DNA of 62,257 nucleotides from the NCBI GenBank assembly GCA_022793065.1, contig JAAWCE010000047.1, forward strand, positions 1 to 62,257. The letters are read 5' to 3'. The stretch is from Lachnospiraceae bacterium (GTDB lineage: Bacteria > Bacillota > Clostridia > Lachnospirales > Lachnospiraceae). Every line of letters begins with the position of its first letter. Position 1 is the stretch's first letter. Positions 25,814 to 32,986 of this stretch are shown one piece after another. The translations under genes and the position numbers were made by a program. The notes under the pieces are model-generated. The model searched no databases. It worked only from the letters and a program-made list of their open reading frames with translations, and was not told the DNA's origin.

Positions 25814-26053
25814 ATGAGATTGGATAAATATTTAAAGGTATCCAGGTTGATTAAGCGCCGCACGGTTGCCAATGAGGCATGTGACGGCGGGCGTGTGTCA
25901 ATCAACGACAGACCGGCAAAGGCATCTGCGGAGGTTAAGGTGGGAGATATTATTACCATTTCCTTCGGCAACAAGGATGTGAAAGTTGAGGTATTGGACG
26001 TACAGGAAACCGTGAAAAAGGAAGAGGCAAAGGAGCTTTTTCGATATCTGTAA
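25814..26053 (+). CDS. rqcP: S4-domain ribosome-quality-control protein RqcP (YabO)
   Basis: A 79-residue protein that is almost entirely an S4 RNA-binding domain: MRLDKYLKVSRLIKRRTVANEAC, then GRVSINDRPAKAS and GDIITISFG. RqcP assists RqcH in C-terminal alanine tailing on stalled 50S subunits. The length and position directly before yabP match yabO of B. subtilis. AAGGGG upstream acts as ribosome site behind a stable hairpin. Confidence 0.9.
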   Translation: MRLDKYLKVSRLIKRRTVANEACDGGRVSINDRPAKASAEVKVGDIITISFGNKDVKVEVLDVQETVKKEEAKELFRYL

Positions 26054-26128
26054 AATGCTTCGCTGCAATGATTGTTCCCTGTGGAGGGCATGGGGCGGAC
26101 ATCGGAACAGGATGTTTTGCCAAAATGC

Positions 26129-26149
26129 AACCTTACAGGTTCTTTTTTT
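26129..26149 (+). terminator. Small terminator after rqcP
   Basis: AACCT (26129-26133) TAC AGGTT (26137-26141), then C and seven T. The stem is short, so it is probably partial. Confidence 0.55.
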
Positions 26150-26178
26150 CATAAGTGCTTCATATATTTTAATACAAT
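26148..26178 (+). promoter_or_regulatory. Candidate sigma-E-type promoter of yabP
   Basis: TTCATAAG (26148-26155) and AATACAAT (26171-26178). With ATA at 26151-26153 the spacing to the -10 is 17 bp, as in mother-cell sigma-E promoters (ATA and CATACAAT-like). One mismatch exists in the first -10 base. Confidence 0.45.
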
Positions 26179-26203
26179 TATTGTGTTGGAAAAGGAGGGG
26201 CTT

Positions 26204-26494
26204 ATGGAGGATTTAAACGGAAGTACGCGGAGCGTACATAAGATGACAATGACAAATCGAAAGAACTGTGCTATCAATGGCGTGAACGATGTGCTTTCCT
26301 TCGATATACATGAAATTCTTTTGGAGACAGAGCAGGGAATGTTGATGATAAAAGGAGACGATCTCCATGTCAGCAGACTGACCCTGGAAAAAGGAGAGGT
26401 GGATATAGACGGCAAAATTGACAGCTTCACCTATTCCGATGTGGCCGGGGGAGGACATAAGAACGAATCTTTCCTGACCAGACTGTTCCGGTGA
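26204..26494 (+). CDS. yabP: Sporulation protein YabP
   Basis: A 96-residue YabP/YqfC-family protein. The conserved core NCAINGVNDVLSFDIHEILLETEQG and LHVSRLTLEKGEV is present. AAGGAGGGG at about 26191-26199 sets the ATG at 26204; an open frame extends upstream without a ribosome site. YabP is a mother-cell sporulation factor that works with YabQ at the forespore envelope/coat. The gene lies 4 bp before yabQ and probably has its own sporulation promoter. Confidence 0.92.
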   Translation: MEDLNGSTRSVHKMTMTNRKNCAINGVNDVLSFDIHEILLETEQGMLMIKGDDLHVSRLTLEKGEVDIDGKIDSFTYSDVAGGGHKNESFLTRLFR

Positions 26495-26498
26495 GTTT

Positions 26499-27002
26499 AT
26501 GGTAAGTGAAAATGAATTCCTCTTACATTCCCTGCTTATGGGGATATTCATTACTTATGTTTATGATCTGTTAAGAATCTTTCGGAGAGTCATTCCTCAC
26601 AGTTCTTTTTTTGTTTCTTTGGAGGATTTGATCTTTTGGATTTATTGCGGGGGAGAAGTTTTCCTGATGATGTATCATGAAAGTGACGGTACACTTAGAT
26701 GGTTTGCTGTCATTGGTGCGCTTGCAGGAATGGTTTCCTATAAAAAACTGGTCAGTCCCATATTTGTAAAGTGTATGTGTTTTTTGCTGAATAAACTGTT
26801 ACATATTTTGGGAAAAGTAATCAGGTGGCTGTGCAGGCCCTTGGGTTTCCTGTTTGGAGTAGCCGGGAATACCGCTCATAAGGCGGGCGGCAGACTGGGA
26901 CGTTCTCTGCGAAGAGTGAAACGTGGATTAAAGGACAGGTTAAGGGTATTTGTAAAGGTTTTGAGAATGAATGTAAGAAAGCAAGGGACAAAGAGAAAAT
27001 AG
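26499..27002 (+). CDS. yabQ: Sporulation cortex protein YabQ
   Basis: A 167-residue membrane protein. Helices lie at about 7-25 (FLLHSLLMGIFITYVYDLL), 43-60 and 67-85. RIFRRVIPHSSFFVSLEDLIFWIYCG is the conserved YabQ segment. The C-terminal half is very basic (arginine/lysine-rich). It is needed for cortex formation in B. subtilis. It follows yabP almost directly and shares its transcript. Confidence 0.9.
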   Translation: MVSENEFLLHSLLMGIFITYVYDLLRIFRRVIPHSSFFVSLEDLIFWIYCGGEVFLMMYHESDGTLRWFAVIGALAGMVSYKKLVSPIFVKCMCFLLNKLLHILGKVIRWLCRPLGFLFGVAGNTAHKAGGRLGRSLRRVKRGLKDRLRVFVKVLRMNVRKQGTKRK

Positions 27003-27027
27003 TTGATTTCATCTGAAAGGATACCCA

Positions 27028-27339
27028 ATGGCAAGAAGACGAAAAGCAGCATATCAAAAAAGATATCAGAATCGTTTCAGCATGTGCCTGGTTATGACAG
27101 TGGTCATTTTAATTATGATTATGGTCCAGGTAAAGAATAATGAACTGCAGCAGAAAATTGATATCAAAAACGAAGAGCTTCAATTATTGGAGGCTCAAAT
27201 TGAGGCGGAAAAGCAAAGAGAACTGGAAATTCAGGAGTATGGTAAGGAAGTTCAGACAAAGGGTTATATTGAAAATGTTGCAAGAGAAAAATTGGGGCTT
27301 GTCTATGAAGATGAGATACTTTTTAAACAGGATAATTAA
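27028..27339 (+). CDS. divIC: Septum formation protein, DivIC/FtsB family
   Basis: A 103-residue single-pass protein. It has a short basic cytosolic N-terminus, a helix at about 18-36 (MCLVMTVVILIMIMVQV), a coiled coil at about 38-75 (NNELQQKIDIKNEELQLLEAQ) and the family end YIENVAREKLGLVYEDEI. It takes part in the divisome FtsL/DivIB/DivIC complex. Its place after yabQ matches B. subtilis divIC. A clear terminator follows. Confidence 0.9.
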   Translation: MARRRKAAYQKRYQNRFSMCLVMTVVILIMIMVQVKNNELQQKIDIKNEELQLLEAQIEAEKQRELEIQEYGKEVQTKGYIENVAREKLGLVYEDEILFKQDN

Positions 27340-27363
27340 TCAAAAGTTGAGATGTGCGGCGGG

Positions 27364-27386
27364 AGCGGAAAGCTTCCGCTTTTTTT
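27364..27386 (+). terminator. Terminator of the yabPQ-divIC transcript
   Basis: AGCGGAA (27364-27370) AGC TTCCGCT (27374-27380), followed by T 27380-27386. Confidence 0.85.
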
Positions 27387-27452
27387 GTCGCAAAACTTTA
27401 AGGGGACAGGTTTGCGTTTTTGACAAAAATCCTTTCCGGCTGCGAGTATAGT
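27386..27452 (+). promoter_or_regulatory. Candidate Spo0A-controlled promoter of spoIIE
   Basis: TTGACA (27420-27425) and TATAGT (27447-27452) are separated by exactly 21 bp. This is the unusual spacing of the Spo0A-activated sigma-A promoter of B. subtilis spoIIE. TGTCGCA (27386-27392), one mismatch from the 0A box TGTCGAA, lies upstream. TGACAAA (27421-27427), also one mismatch from TGNCGAA, overlaps the -35. Confidence 0.65.
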
Positions 27453-27507
27453 GTAGCGTATCAGTCAACCGCCGGGCAGAGAGTAAGCAACGGAAGGAAA
27501 AAACTGA

Positions 27508-28722
27508 TTGGTACAACAAATTACAGAAAGGTGTGAAGTGAAAGTGATCAGACGCAAAGAGGAGGAGAAAAGATTACAGACGGCACAAGTGTCTGATTTG
27601 TGCAGACGGAGACTTTTAAATTATGCGGATAGTTTTTGTGAATTGGCAAAAAGCTATGACCAGGAACTTTCCCAGGAATATCAGGACCGGGGAACATTAT
27701 TCATGGAGAGAAGACTATGGGAAAACAGGCAGATTATTCGGGGGCATTTAAGTGAAATGGCAAAAATAATGACGGAAGCTGCTTGTGAAGTGCTTTCGTT
27801 TCAGCCTATGGAGAACAAAAAGAAAAAAATTTTGGTGCAGGCAATGGCGGAAGAGGGAATTCGAGTGGAGAATCCATGTTATCTTCCCAGGGCGAACGGA
27901 CAGCAGGCAATGGCGCTGACCATGAGCACCACCAAAGGAGAAAAGATATCTGCGGAAGAGGCGGCGGATATGATATCCGTACTTTTGGACAGAAGATTGC
28001 AGCTTGCAGTGAGCAGTCCTTATATCATTGAAAGCAGTCCCCAAAGCTTTATTCTGGAAGAGGAGGCGGAATTTTTGGTACTTACGGGGTTTTCCAGAGC
28101 GATAAAAGAAAATGAAACCATTTCCGGGGATAATTATTCGGTTATTGAGGCGGAAAAGGGAAGAGTTACCGTTATGTTGTCCGATGGCACCGGTTCCGGC
28201 GAAGCGGCGGGCAGGGACAGCGAAAGAGTATTGGATTTGATGGAAAAAATGTTAGAGGCGGGATTTGGCATGGATACTGCAATCAATATGGTCAATACGG
28301 CTTTGTTTGCCGTGGGAGAGGATAGAAATCATCCCACGTTGGATATCTGTGAAATTGATCTTTATCAGGGGAATTGTCAGTTGAGGAAAATAGGAGGAGC
28401 AGTTACCTTCTTAAAAAAATCTGATGAAGTGGAACAATTTTCCATAGGGAGTTTACCCCTGGGCATTTTTCAGAAAGTAGAAGTACAGCCTGTGCATAAA
28501 ATGCTGCAGGATGGGGATTTTTTGATTATGGTTTCCGACGGCGTTGTGGATGCTTTTGAGCGGGGAGAACAGGAAGATACTATGTTAAGAGCGGTTACAG
28601 GGCTCCAGGGTTCTAATCCGGGTGAGATGGCAGAACGCTTGCTGAGAATTGCACTCTGTGCAAGCGGCGGGAAAGTGCGGGATGATATGACTGTAGGAGT
28701 AATTGGGATTTGGGAGGCATGA
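27508..28722 (+). CDS. spoIIE: SpoIIE-type PP2C serine phosphatase lacking the N-terminal membrane domain
   Basis: 404 residues, about half of the roughly 830 in B. subtilis SpoIIE. Residues about 1-190 match the helical central/regulatory region. About 195-404 are the PP2C phosphatase, with VTVMLSDGTGSGEAAGRDSERVLDLME, LEICEIDLY-like TLDICEIDLY, KIGGAVTFLK, SIGSLPLGIF, MVSDGVVDAF and RDDMTVGVIGI. Metal-binding Asp residues are present, so it should dephosphorylate SpoIIAA and release sigma-F. The ten-span membrane anchor is absent, and the preceding 168 bp do not encode one. The start is probably TTG 27508 after GGAAGGA; GTG 27538 or 27544 are alternatives. Gene order before tilS-hpt-ftsH supports the identity. 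Confidence 0.85.
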   Translation: MVQQITERCEVKVIRRKEEEKRLQTAQVSDLCRRRLLNYADSFCELAKSYDQELSQEYQDRGTLFMERRLWENRQIIRGHLSEMAKIMTEAACEVLSFQPMENKKKKILVQAMAEEGIRVENPCYLPRANGQQAMALTMSTTKGEKISAEEAADMISVLLDRRLQLAVSSPYIIESSPQSFILEEEAEFLVLTGFSRAIKENETISGDNYSVIEAEKGRVTVMLSDGTGSGEAAGRDSERVLDLMEKMLEAGFGMDTAINMVNTALFAVGEDRNHPTLDICEIDLYQGNCQLRKIGGAVTFLKKSDEVEQFSIGSLPLGIFQKVEVQPVHKMLQDGDFLIMVSDGVVDAFERGEQEDTMLRAVTGLQGSNPGEMAERLLRIALCASGGKVRDDMTVGVIGIWEA

Positions 28723-28758
28723 ATTGACTTTTTTCCAGTTTTGGGATAACATAATGTC

Positions 28759-30267
28759 ATGAATGTGAGAGAAATTACCGAAAAAAAAGTGTTTCACTAT
28801 ATGGAAGAGCATAACATGCTTGCCGCTCATGACAAAATCGTGGTGGGAGTGTCCGGAGGGGCGGATTCTGTTTGCCTGTTGTATTTGTTGTTGGAATATG
28901 CCAGAAAGACGCCGTTGTCGTTGGCAGTGGTACATGTAAATCATGGGATTCGTGCCCAGGCGGGAGAAGACGCCGCATATGTGGAGGCATTATGCGCGCA
29001 GGAAGGGCTCCCCTTTTTCCTTACCAATGCGGACGTACATGGGATGGCTATGGAAAAGAAATGTTCCGAGGAAGATATGGGAAGAAGAGTCCGTTATGAG
29101 GCGTTTCGCCGGGCAGCCGATCAATTGGGAGGCGCTCTGACGGCAGTTGCCCATAACAGTAACGATAACGCGGAGACCATGTTATTTCATCTGTTTCGGG
29201 GAAGCGGTTTGAAGGGACTTAGCGGGATTACTCCAGTCAGAGAAGGGGAAAGCGGGAAAATTATTCGTCCCATACTTTGCCTGGAACGAGCGGAGGTGGA
29301 GGCATATCTTGCAGCAAGGCAGATTTCATGGTGCAGGGATGATACGAACAACCAGGACGGTTATTGCAGAAACCGTATTCGGCATCATATTCTGCCCTAT
29401 GCGGAGCAGGAGGTGGTTCAGGGAGCTGTGGGATGTATGTCTCGGACGGCGGAGATGCTTCGGGAGGCGGAAGCATATCTGGAGCAGCAGACGCAGCAGG
29501 CATTGGCCCAGTGCATGAAGGAAGATATGTCCCTGGAGAAGCAGGCGGGAAGTAAAAGATATATCATAGTCATAGACAAATTTCTGCAATATCATATTGC
29601 ATTGCAAAGACGTATGCTGTTTTATTTACTGAAACAATTATCTCCTAAGGGTAAGGATATTGCATTGGTAAATGTACGGGATGTGCTTTTTCTGGCCCAA
29701 AGGGAAGGGAACCGCAGTATCAGCCTTCCTTTTGGAATATTGGCCAGACGTCAGTATGGGTGGGTTGTGATAGAAAATGGGGAACCAAATAATCGCATAC
29801 GGTTATGGATGGAAGAGACTGTTGAGATACCCTGGGGAGAGGACATGGGGCTTTTTCCATATGTGTGCTGCCTTTCAGGAATTGGAAAAATGGAATTTTC
29901 TATTATTTTTCCGGAGAATGGCCCAAATGTTCCGAAAAATTTGTATACGAAATGGTTTGATTATGATAAAATAGAAGAACCGTTGGTAATCCGACCCAGA
30001 AGAAGGGGAGATTTCCTGACCATTTCTGATGGAAAGGGAGGAATGGCGCATAAATCTCTGAAGGATTATATGATAACGGAAAAGATACCAAAGCAAATCC
30101 GCGATAAAATTCCAGTGATTGCCGCGCAAAGTCATGTTTTATGGCTGGCAGGCTGGCGCATCAGCGAATATTTTAAAGTGCAAGAGAATACAAAGCGTGT
30201 TTTGCAGGTAAAATTAATACAGGATAAGCAGCCTATGGATGGGGTTGTGACGAAAGACGGAGGATGA
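28759..30267 (+). CDS. tilS: tRNA(Ile)-lysidine synthase
   Basis: A 502-residue PP-loop ATPase. The P-loop VGVSGGADS lies at 29-37, followed by VVHVNHGIR, the specificity region RRVRYEAF, and AVAHNSNDNAETMLFHLFRGSGLKGLSGI. A C-terminal TilS domain (about 390-490) contains LVIRPRRRGDFL, LKDYMITEKIPKQIRDKIPVI and WRISE. It converts C34 of tRNA-Ile(CAU) to lysidine, allowing AUA decoding. The start is ATG 28759. Its stop overlaps the region of the hpt start, as in other Firmicutes. Confidence 0.95.
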   Translation: MNVREITEKKVFHYMEEHNMLAAHDKIVVGVSGGADSVCLLYLLLEYARKTPLSLAVVHVNHGIRAQAGEDAAYVEALCAQEGLPFFLTNADVHGMAMEKKCSEEDMGRRVRYEAFRRAADQLGGALTAVAHNSNDNAETMLFHLFRGSGLKGLSGITPVREGESGKIIRPILCLERAEVEAYLAARQISWCRDDTNNQDGYCRNRIRHHILPYAEQEVVQGAVGCMSRTAEMLREAEAYLEQQTQQALAQCMKEDMSLEKQAGSKRYIIVIDKFLQYHIALQRRMLFYLLKQLSPKGKDIALVNVRDVLFLAQREGNRSISLPFGILARRQYGWVVIENGEPNNRIRLWMEETVEIPWGEDMGLFPYVCCLSGIGKMEFSIIFPENGPNVPKNLYTKWFDYDKIEEPLVIRPRRRGDFLTISDGKGGMAHKSLKDYMITEKIPKQIRDKIPVIAAQSHVLWLAGWRISEYFKVQENTKRVLQVKLIQDKQPMDGVVTKDGG

Positions 30268-30269
30268 GG

Positions 30270-30797
30270 ATGGCAGAACATATCAGGGTACTATTGTCGG
30301 AAGAAGAAGTGGATGCAAGGATTCAGGCGATTGGAGAGCAAATCAGCCGGGATTATGAAGGGAAACAGGTGCACTTGATCTGTGTGCTTAAGGGAGGCAG
30401 TTTCTTTATGTGTGAGCTGGCAAAGAGGATATCTGTGCCGGTATCGCTTGACTTTATGTCTGTGGCCAGTTATGGCAGCGACACCAAATCCAGCGGAGTA
30501 GTCAGGATTGTTAAGGATCTGGATGAATCTCTGAAGGATAAGGATGTCATTGTGGTGGAAGATATTGTGGACAGCGGCAGAACGCTGAGTTATTTGTTGG
30601 AGACATTGTGGGGCAGAGGGCCCAAGACCTTACGTCTTTGTACATTGCTTGATAAGCCGGAGAGACGTGTGGTGGATGTGAATGTGGATTATACGGGATT
30701 TCAGATTCCCGATGAATTTGTGGTGGGTTATGGACTGGATTACGCTCAGAAATATCGCAATCTTCCTTATATTGGGGTAGTGGAGCTGGAGCAGTAG
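30270..30797 (+). CDS. hpt: Hypoxanthine phosphoribosyltransferase
   Basis: 175 residues with VVEDIVDSGRTLSYLL, the PRPP-binding motif, VHLICVLKGGSFFMCELAKR, and the purine-site segment DYTGFQIPDEFVVGYGLDY. It salvages hypoxanthine and guanine to IMP and GMP. ATG 30270 lies six bases after GGAGG (30259-30263). The ATG at 30264 abuts the ribosome site but would overlap the tilS stop. The tilS-hpt-ftsH order is conserved. Confidence 0.96.
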   Translation: MAEHIRVLLSEEEVDARIQAIGEQISRDYEGKQVHLICVLKGGSFFMCELAKRISVPVSLDFMSVASYGSDTKSSGVVRIVKDLDESLKDKDVIVVEDIVDSGRTLSYLLETLWGRGPKTLRLCTLLDKPERRVVDVNVDYTGFQIPDEFVVGYGLDYAQKYRNLPYIGVVELEQ

Positions 30798-30866
30798 TTT
30801 GGAGTACGTAAATTGTTATAGGTACTTTCAGGCGGATGCGGAAGTTATATTAGGAGGCTTTTAAAG

Positions 30867-32678
30867 TTGAACCAAAATAGCGGAAAATTTAATTATATTG
30901 TATTTGTTATATTGGCATTATGTATTCTGGTTGTAGTGTCAATGATAGAAAATATCGACGACACCTATACCAGGGAACAATTTGTCAGGGATGTGGAAGC
31001 GAATAAGGTAGAACAGGTAATTGTAAGCCCGAACAGCGAAGTCCCCACAGGGTATTTGCATATCACATTGAAAAGCGGCACACAGAGAAAGCTTTTTGTT
31101 ACGGATATTGTAGAGGCGGAGGCGCTTGCAAGATCTATGGGCTTTGACCCATATGTGAAAGATGTGCCAAGGCAGAGTTGGATTATGACCACTTTGCTTC
31201 CGTTGGTAATCGTATTGGCTGTGGGCGGTTTTCTGGTTATGATGATTAACTCCCAAAATGCCAATAATAGTAATAATAAGATGTTGAATTTTGGAAAGTC
31301 AAGGGCGGTACTTTGCCTGTTTGACAAGCCGATTACATTTGTCGATGTGGCGGGGCTGAAAGAAGAGAAAGAAGAATTGGAGGAAATTGTGGATTTCCTG
31401 AAAGATCCCGGAAAATATACCAAGGTGGGCGCAAGAATTCCCAAGGGAGTGTTGCTTGAGGGGCCTCCCGGCACGGGTAAAACATTGTTAGCCAAAGCCG
31501 TTGCGGGTGAAGCGGGCGTTCCCTTTTTCAGTATTTCCGGTTCAGATTTTGTGGAAATGTTTGTGGGTGTGGGCGCATCCCGTGTGCGTGACCTTTTTGG
31601 GGAGGCCAAGAGACATTCCCCTTGTATTGTGTTTATAGATGAAATTGACGCAGTGGCAAGAAGGCGTGGTACCGGTATGGGCGGCGGTCATGACGAAAGA
31701 GAGCAGACATTGAATCAGTTGTTGGTGGAGATGGACGGATTCGGCGTCAATGAGGGAATCATTGTTATGGCTGCCACGAACAGAGTGGATATTCTGGACC
31801 CGGCTATTTTGCGTCCGGGCCGTTTTGATAGAAAAGTGGCGGTGGGCAGACCGGATGTGGGAGGCAGACAGGATATTCTGAAAGTACATTCCAAGAATAA
31901 GCCTTTGGCAGAGGATGTGGATTTGGTACAGGTGGCCCAGACCACGGCGGGTTTTACCGGCGCCGATTTGGAAAATCTTATGAATGAGGCTGCAATCCGG
32001 GCCGCAAGGCAGGGAAAGGGTTATGTAACCCAGGAGGATATTAAGAAAGCGTTTGTTAAAGTGGGAATCGGTGCGGAGAAGAAGAGCCGCATTATTTCCG
32101 ACAAAGAGAAAAGGATTACTGCTTACCATGAAGCGGGTCATGCCATATTATTCCATGTTTTGCCGGATGTGGGTCCGGTCTATACGGTGTCCATTATTCC
32201 TACGGGAATCGGCGCAGCCGGTTATACCATGCCTCTTCCGGAGAAGGATGAGATGTTTATGACCAGGGGGCAGATGCTTCAGGAGATTATGGTTTCTCTG
32301 GGAGGACGAATTGCAGAAGAGATTATCTTCAAAGATATTACCACCGGGGCATCCAGCGATATTAAAAAGGCTACTCAGGTGGCGCGGAAAATGGTGACTC
32401 GGTTCGGTATGTCGGATAATATTGGTGTAATTTGTTATGATGACGATGATGATGCGGTATTTATCGGCCGTGATTTGGCGCATGCGAAAACCCATAGCGA
32501 GACGATATCCGGTGAGATTGACAGAGAAGTGAAGAGTATTATAGATGAATGCTATTCCAGAGCGAAGGAAATCATTCAGGAACAGGCAAAAGTACTTCAT
32601 AAATGCGCGGAATTATTATTGGAGAAGGAAAAGATCGGACGGGAAGAGTTCGAGGCGCTGTTTGAAGCAGAGGGTTAA
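30867..32678 (+). CDS. ftsH: ATP-dependent zinc metalloprotease FtsH
   Basis: 603 residues. Membrane helices at about 9-26 and 107-126 flank a short extracytoplasmic domain. The AAA+ module has Walker A GPPGTGKT (199-206), Walker [10 protein letters not shown] and second region of homology [20 protein letters not shown]. The peptidase has zinc motif HEAGH, and the third ligand region is [15 protein letters not shown]. It degrades unneeded membrane and regulatory proteins. It starts at TTG 30867, 8 bases after AGGAGG. An acidic run YDDDDDAV near 525 replaces the usual more hydrophobic segment. No frame break. Confidence 0.97.
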   Translation: MNQNSGKFNYIVFVILALCILVVVSMIENIDDTYTREQFVRDVEANKVEQVIVSPNSEVPTGYLHITLKSGTQRKLFVTDIVEAEALARSMGFDPYVKDVPRQSWIMTTLLPLVIVLAVGGFLVMMINSQNANNSNNKMLNFGKSRAVLCLFDKPITFVDVAGLKEEKEELEEIVDFLKDPGKYTKVGARIPKGVLLEGPPGTGKTLLAKAVAGEAGVPFFSISGSDFVEMFVGVGASRVRDLFGEAKRHSPCIVFIDEIDAVARRRGTGMGGGHDEREQTLNQLLVEMDGFGVNEGIIVMAATNRVDILDPAILRPGRFDRKVAVGRPDVGGRQDILKVHSKNKPLAEDVDLVQVAQTTAGFTGADLENLMNEAAIRAARQGKGYVTQEDIKKAFVKVGIGAEKKSRIISDKEKRITAYHEAGHAILFHVLPDVGPVYTVSIIPTGIGAAGYTMPLPEKDEMFMTRGQMLQEIMVSLGGRIAEEIIFKDITTGASSDIKKATQVARKMVTRFGMSDNIGVICYDDDDDAVFIGRDLAHAKTHSETISGEIDREVKSIIDECYSRAKEIIQEQAKVLHKCAELLLEKEKIGREEFEALFEAEG

Positions 32679-32836
32679 AAGAGAGTTGTTGAAAACTAAC
32701 AAAAAAATATAGACTTTTTTGTTAATTTTGTGAATTTTGGGAATAGGCAAAATAGGGGACAGATGGTATTATAATATGCGTAACCCCCCAATACATTATA
32801 TAGTTTTTGCTATACCCCATAAGTAATACCTTCTCG

Positions 32837-32868
32837 AAAAGGACAGCCACCCCATGGCTGTCCTTTTT
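32837..32868 (+). terminator. Strong terminator of the sporulation/housekeeping block
   Basis: 13-bp stem AAAAGGACAGCCA (32837-32849) with TGGCTGTCCTTTT (32855-32867), 5-nt loop, and a T run. Confidence 0.92.
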
Positions 32869-32958
32869 ATATGCAGGCCCGCATGTGGAAGTTTGCCGTT
32901 AAGGCGGCGCAAAGCTAAAAAGTGTGGAGGAAGTTCCTTTGTGGATTCAGTAATAAGA

Positions 32959-32980
32959 TCCGCTAAAGCGGACAAGGGGT
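32959..32980 (+). promoter_or_regulatory. Hairpin directly upstream of the GH13 ribosome site
   Basis: TCCGC (32959-32963) TAAA GCGGA (32968-32972), followed by C and AAGGGGT. From TCCGC to the end of AAGGGGT it differs from the element before rqcP at one base only. Confidence 0.6.
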
Positions 32981-32986
32981 GTCAAT

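Larger units (their letters stand above)
32679..32986. other. Intergenic region between ftsH and the GH13 gene
   Basis: 308 bp without a gene. It contains a TATAAT-like box at 32770-32775 without a credible -35, a C-run at 32784-32789, the terminator at 32837-32868, the motif TGCAGGCCCGC at 32872-32882, and the hairpin-ribosome-site element at 32959-32980. Confidence 0.6.

Noticed and set aside
32700..32868. Small RNA between a TATAAT-like box and the terminator after ftsH
   Set aside because: No -35 element at a suitable distance, and the simplest reading is the 3' untranslated end of ftsH.
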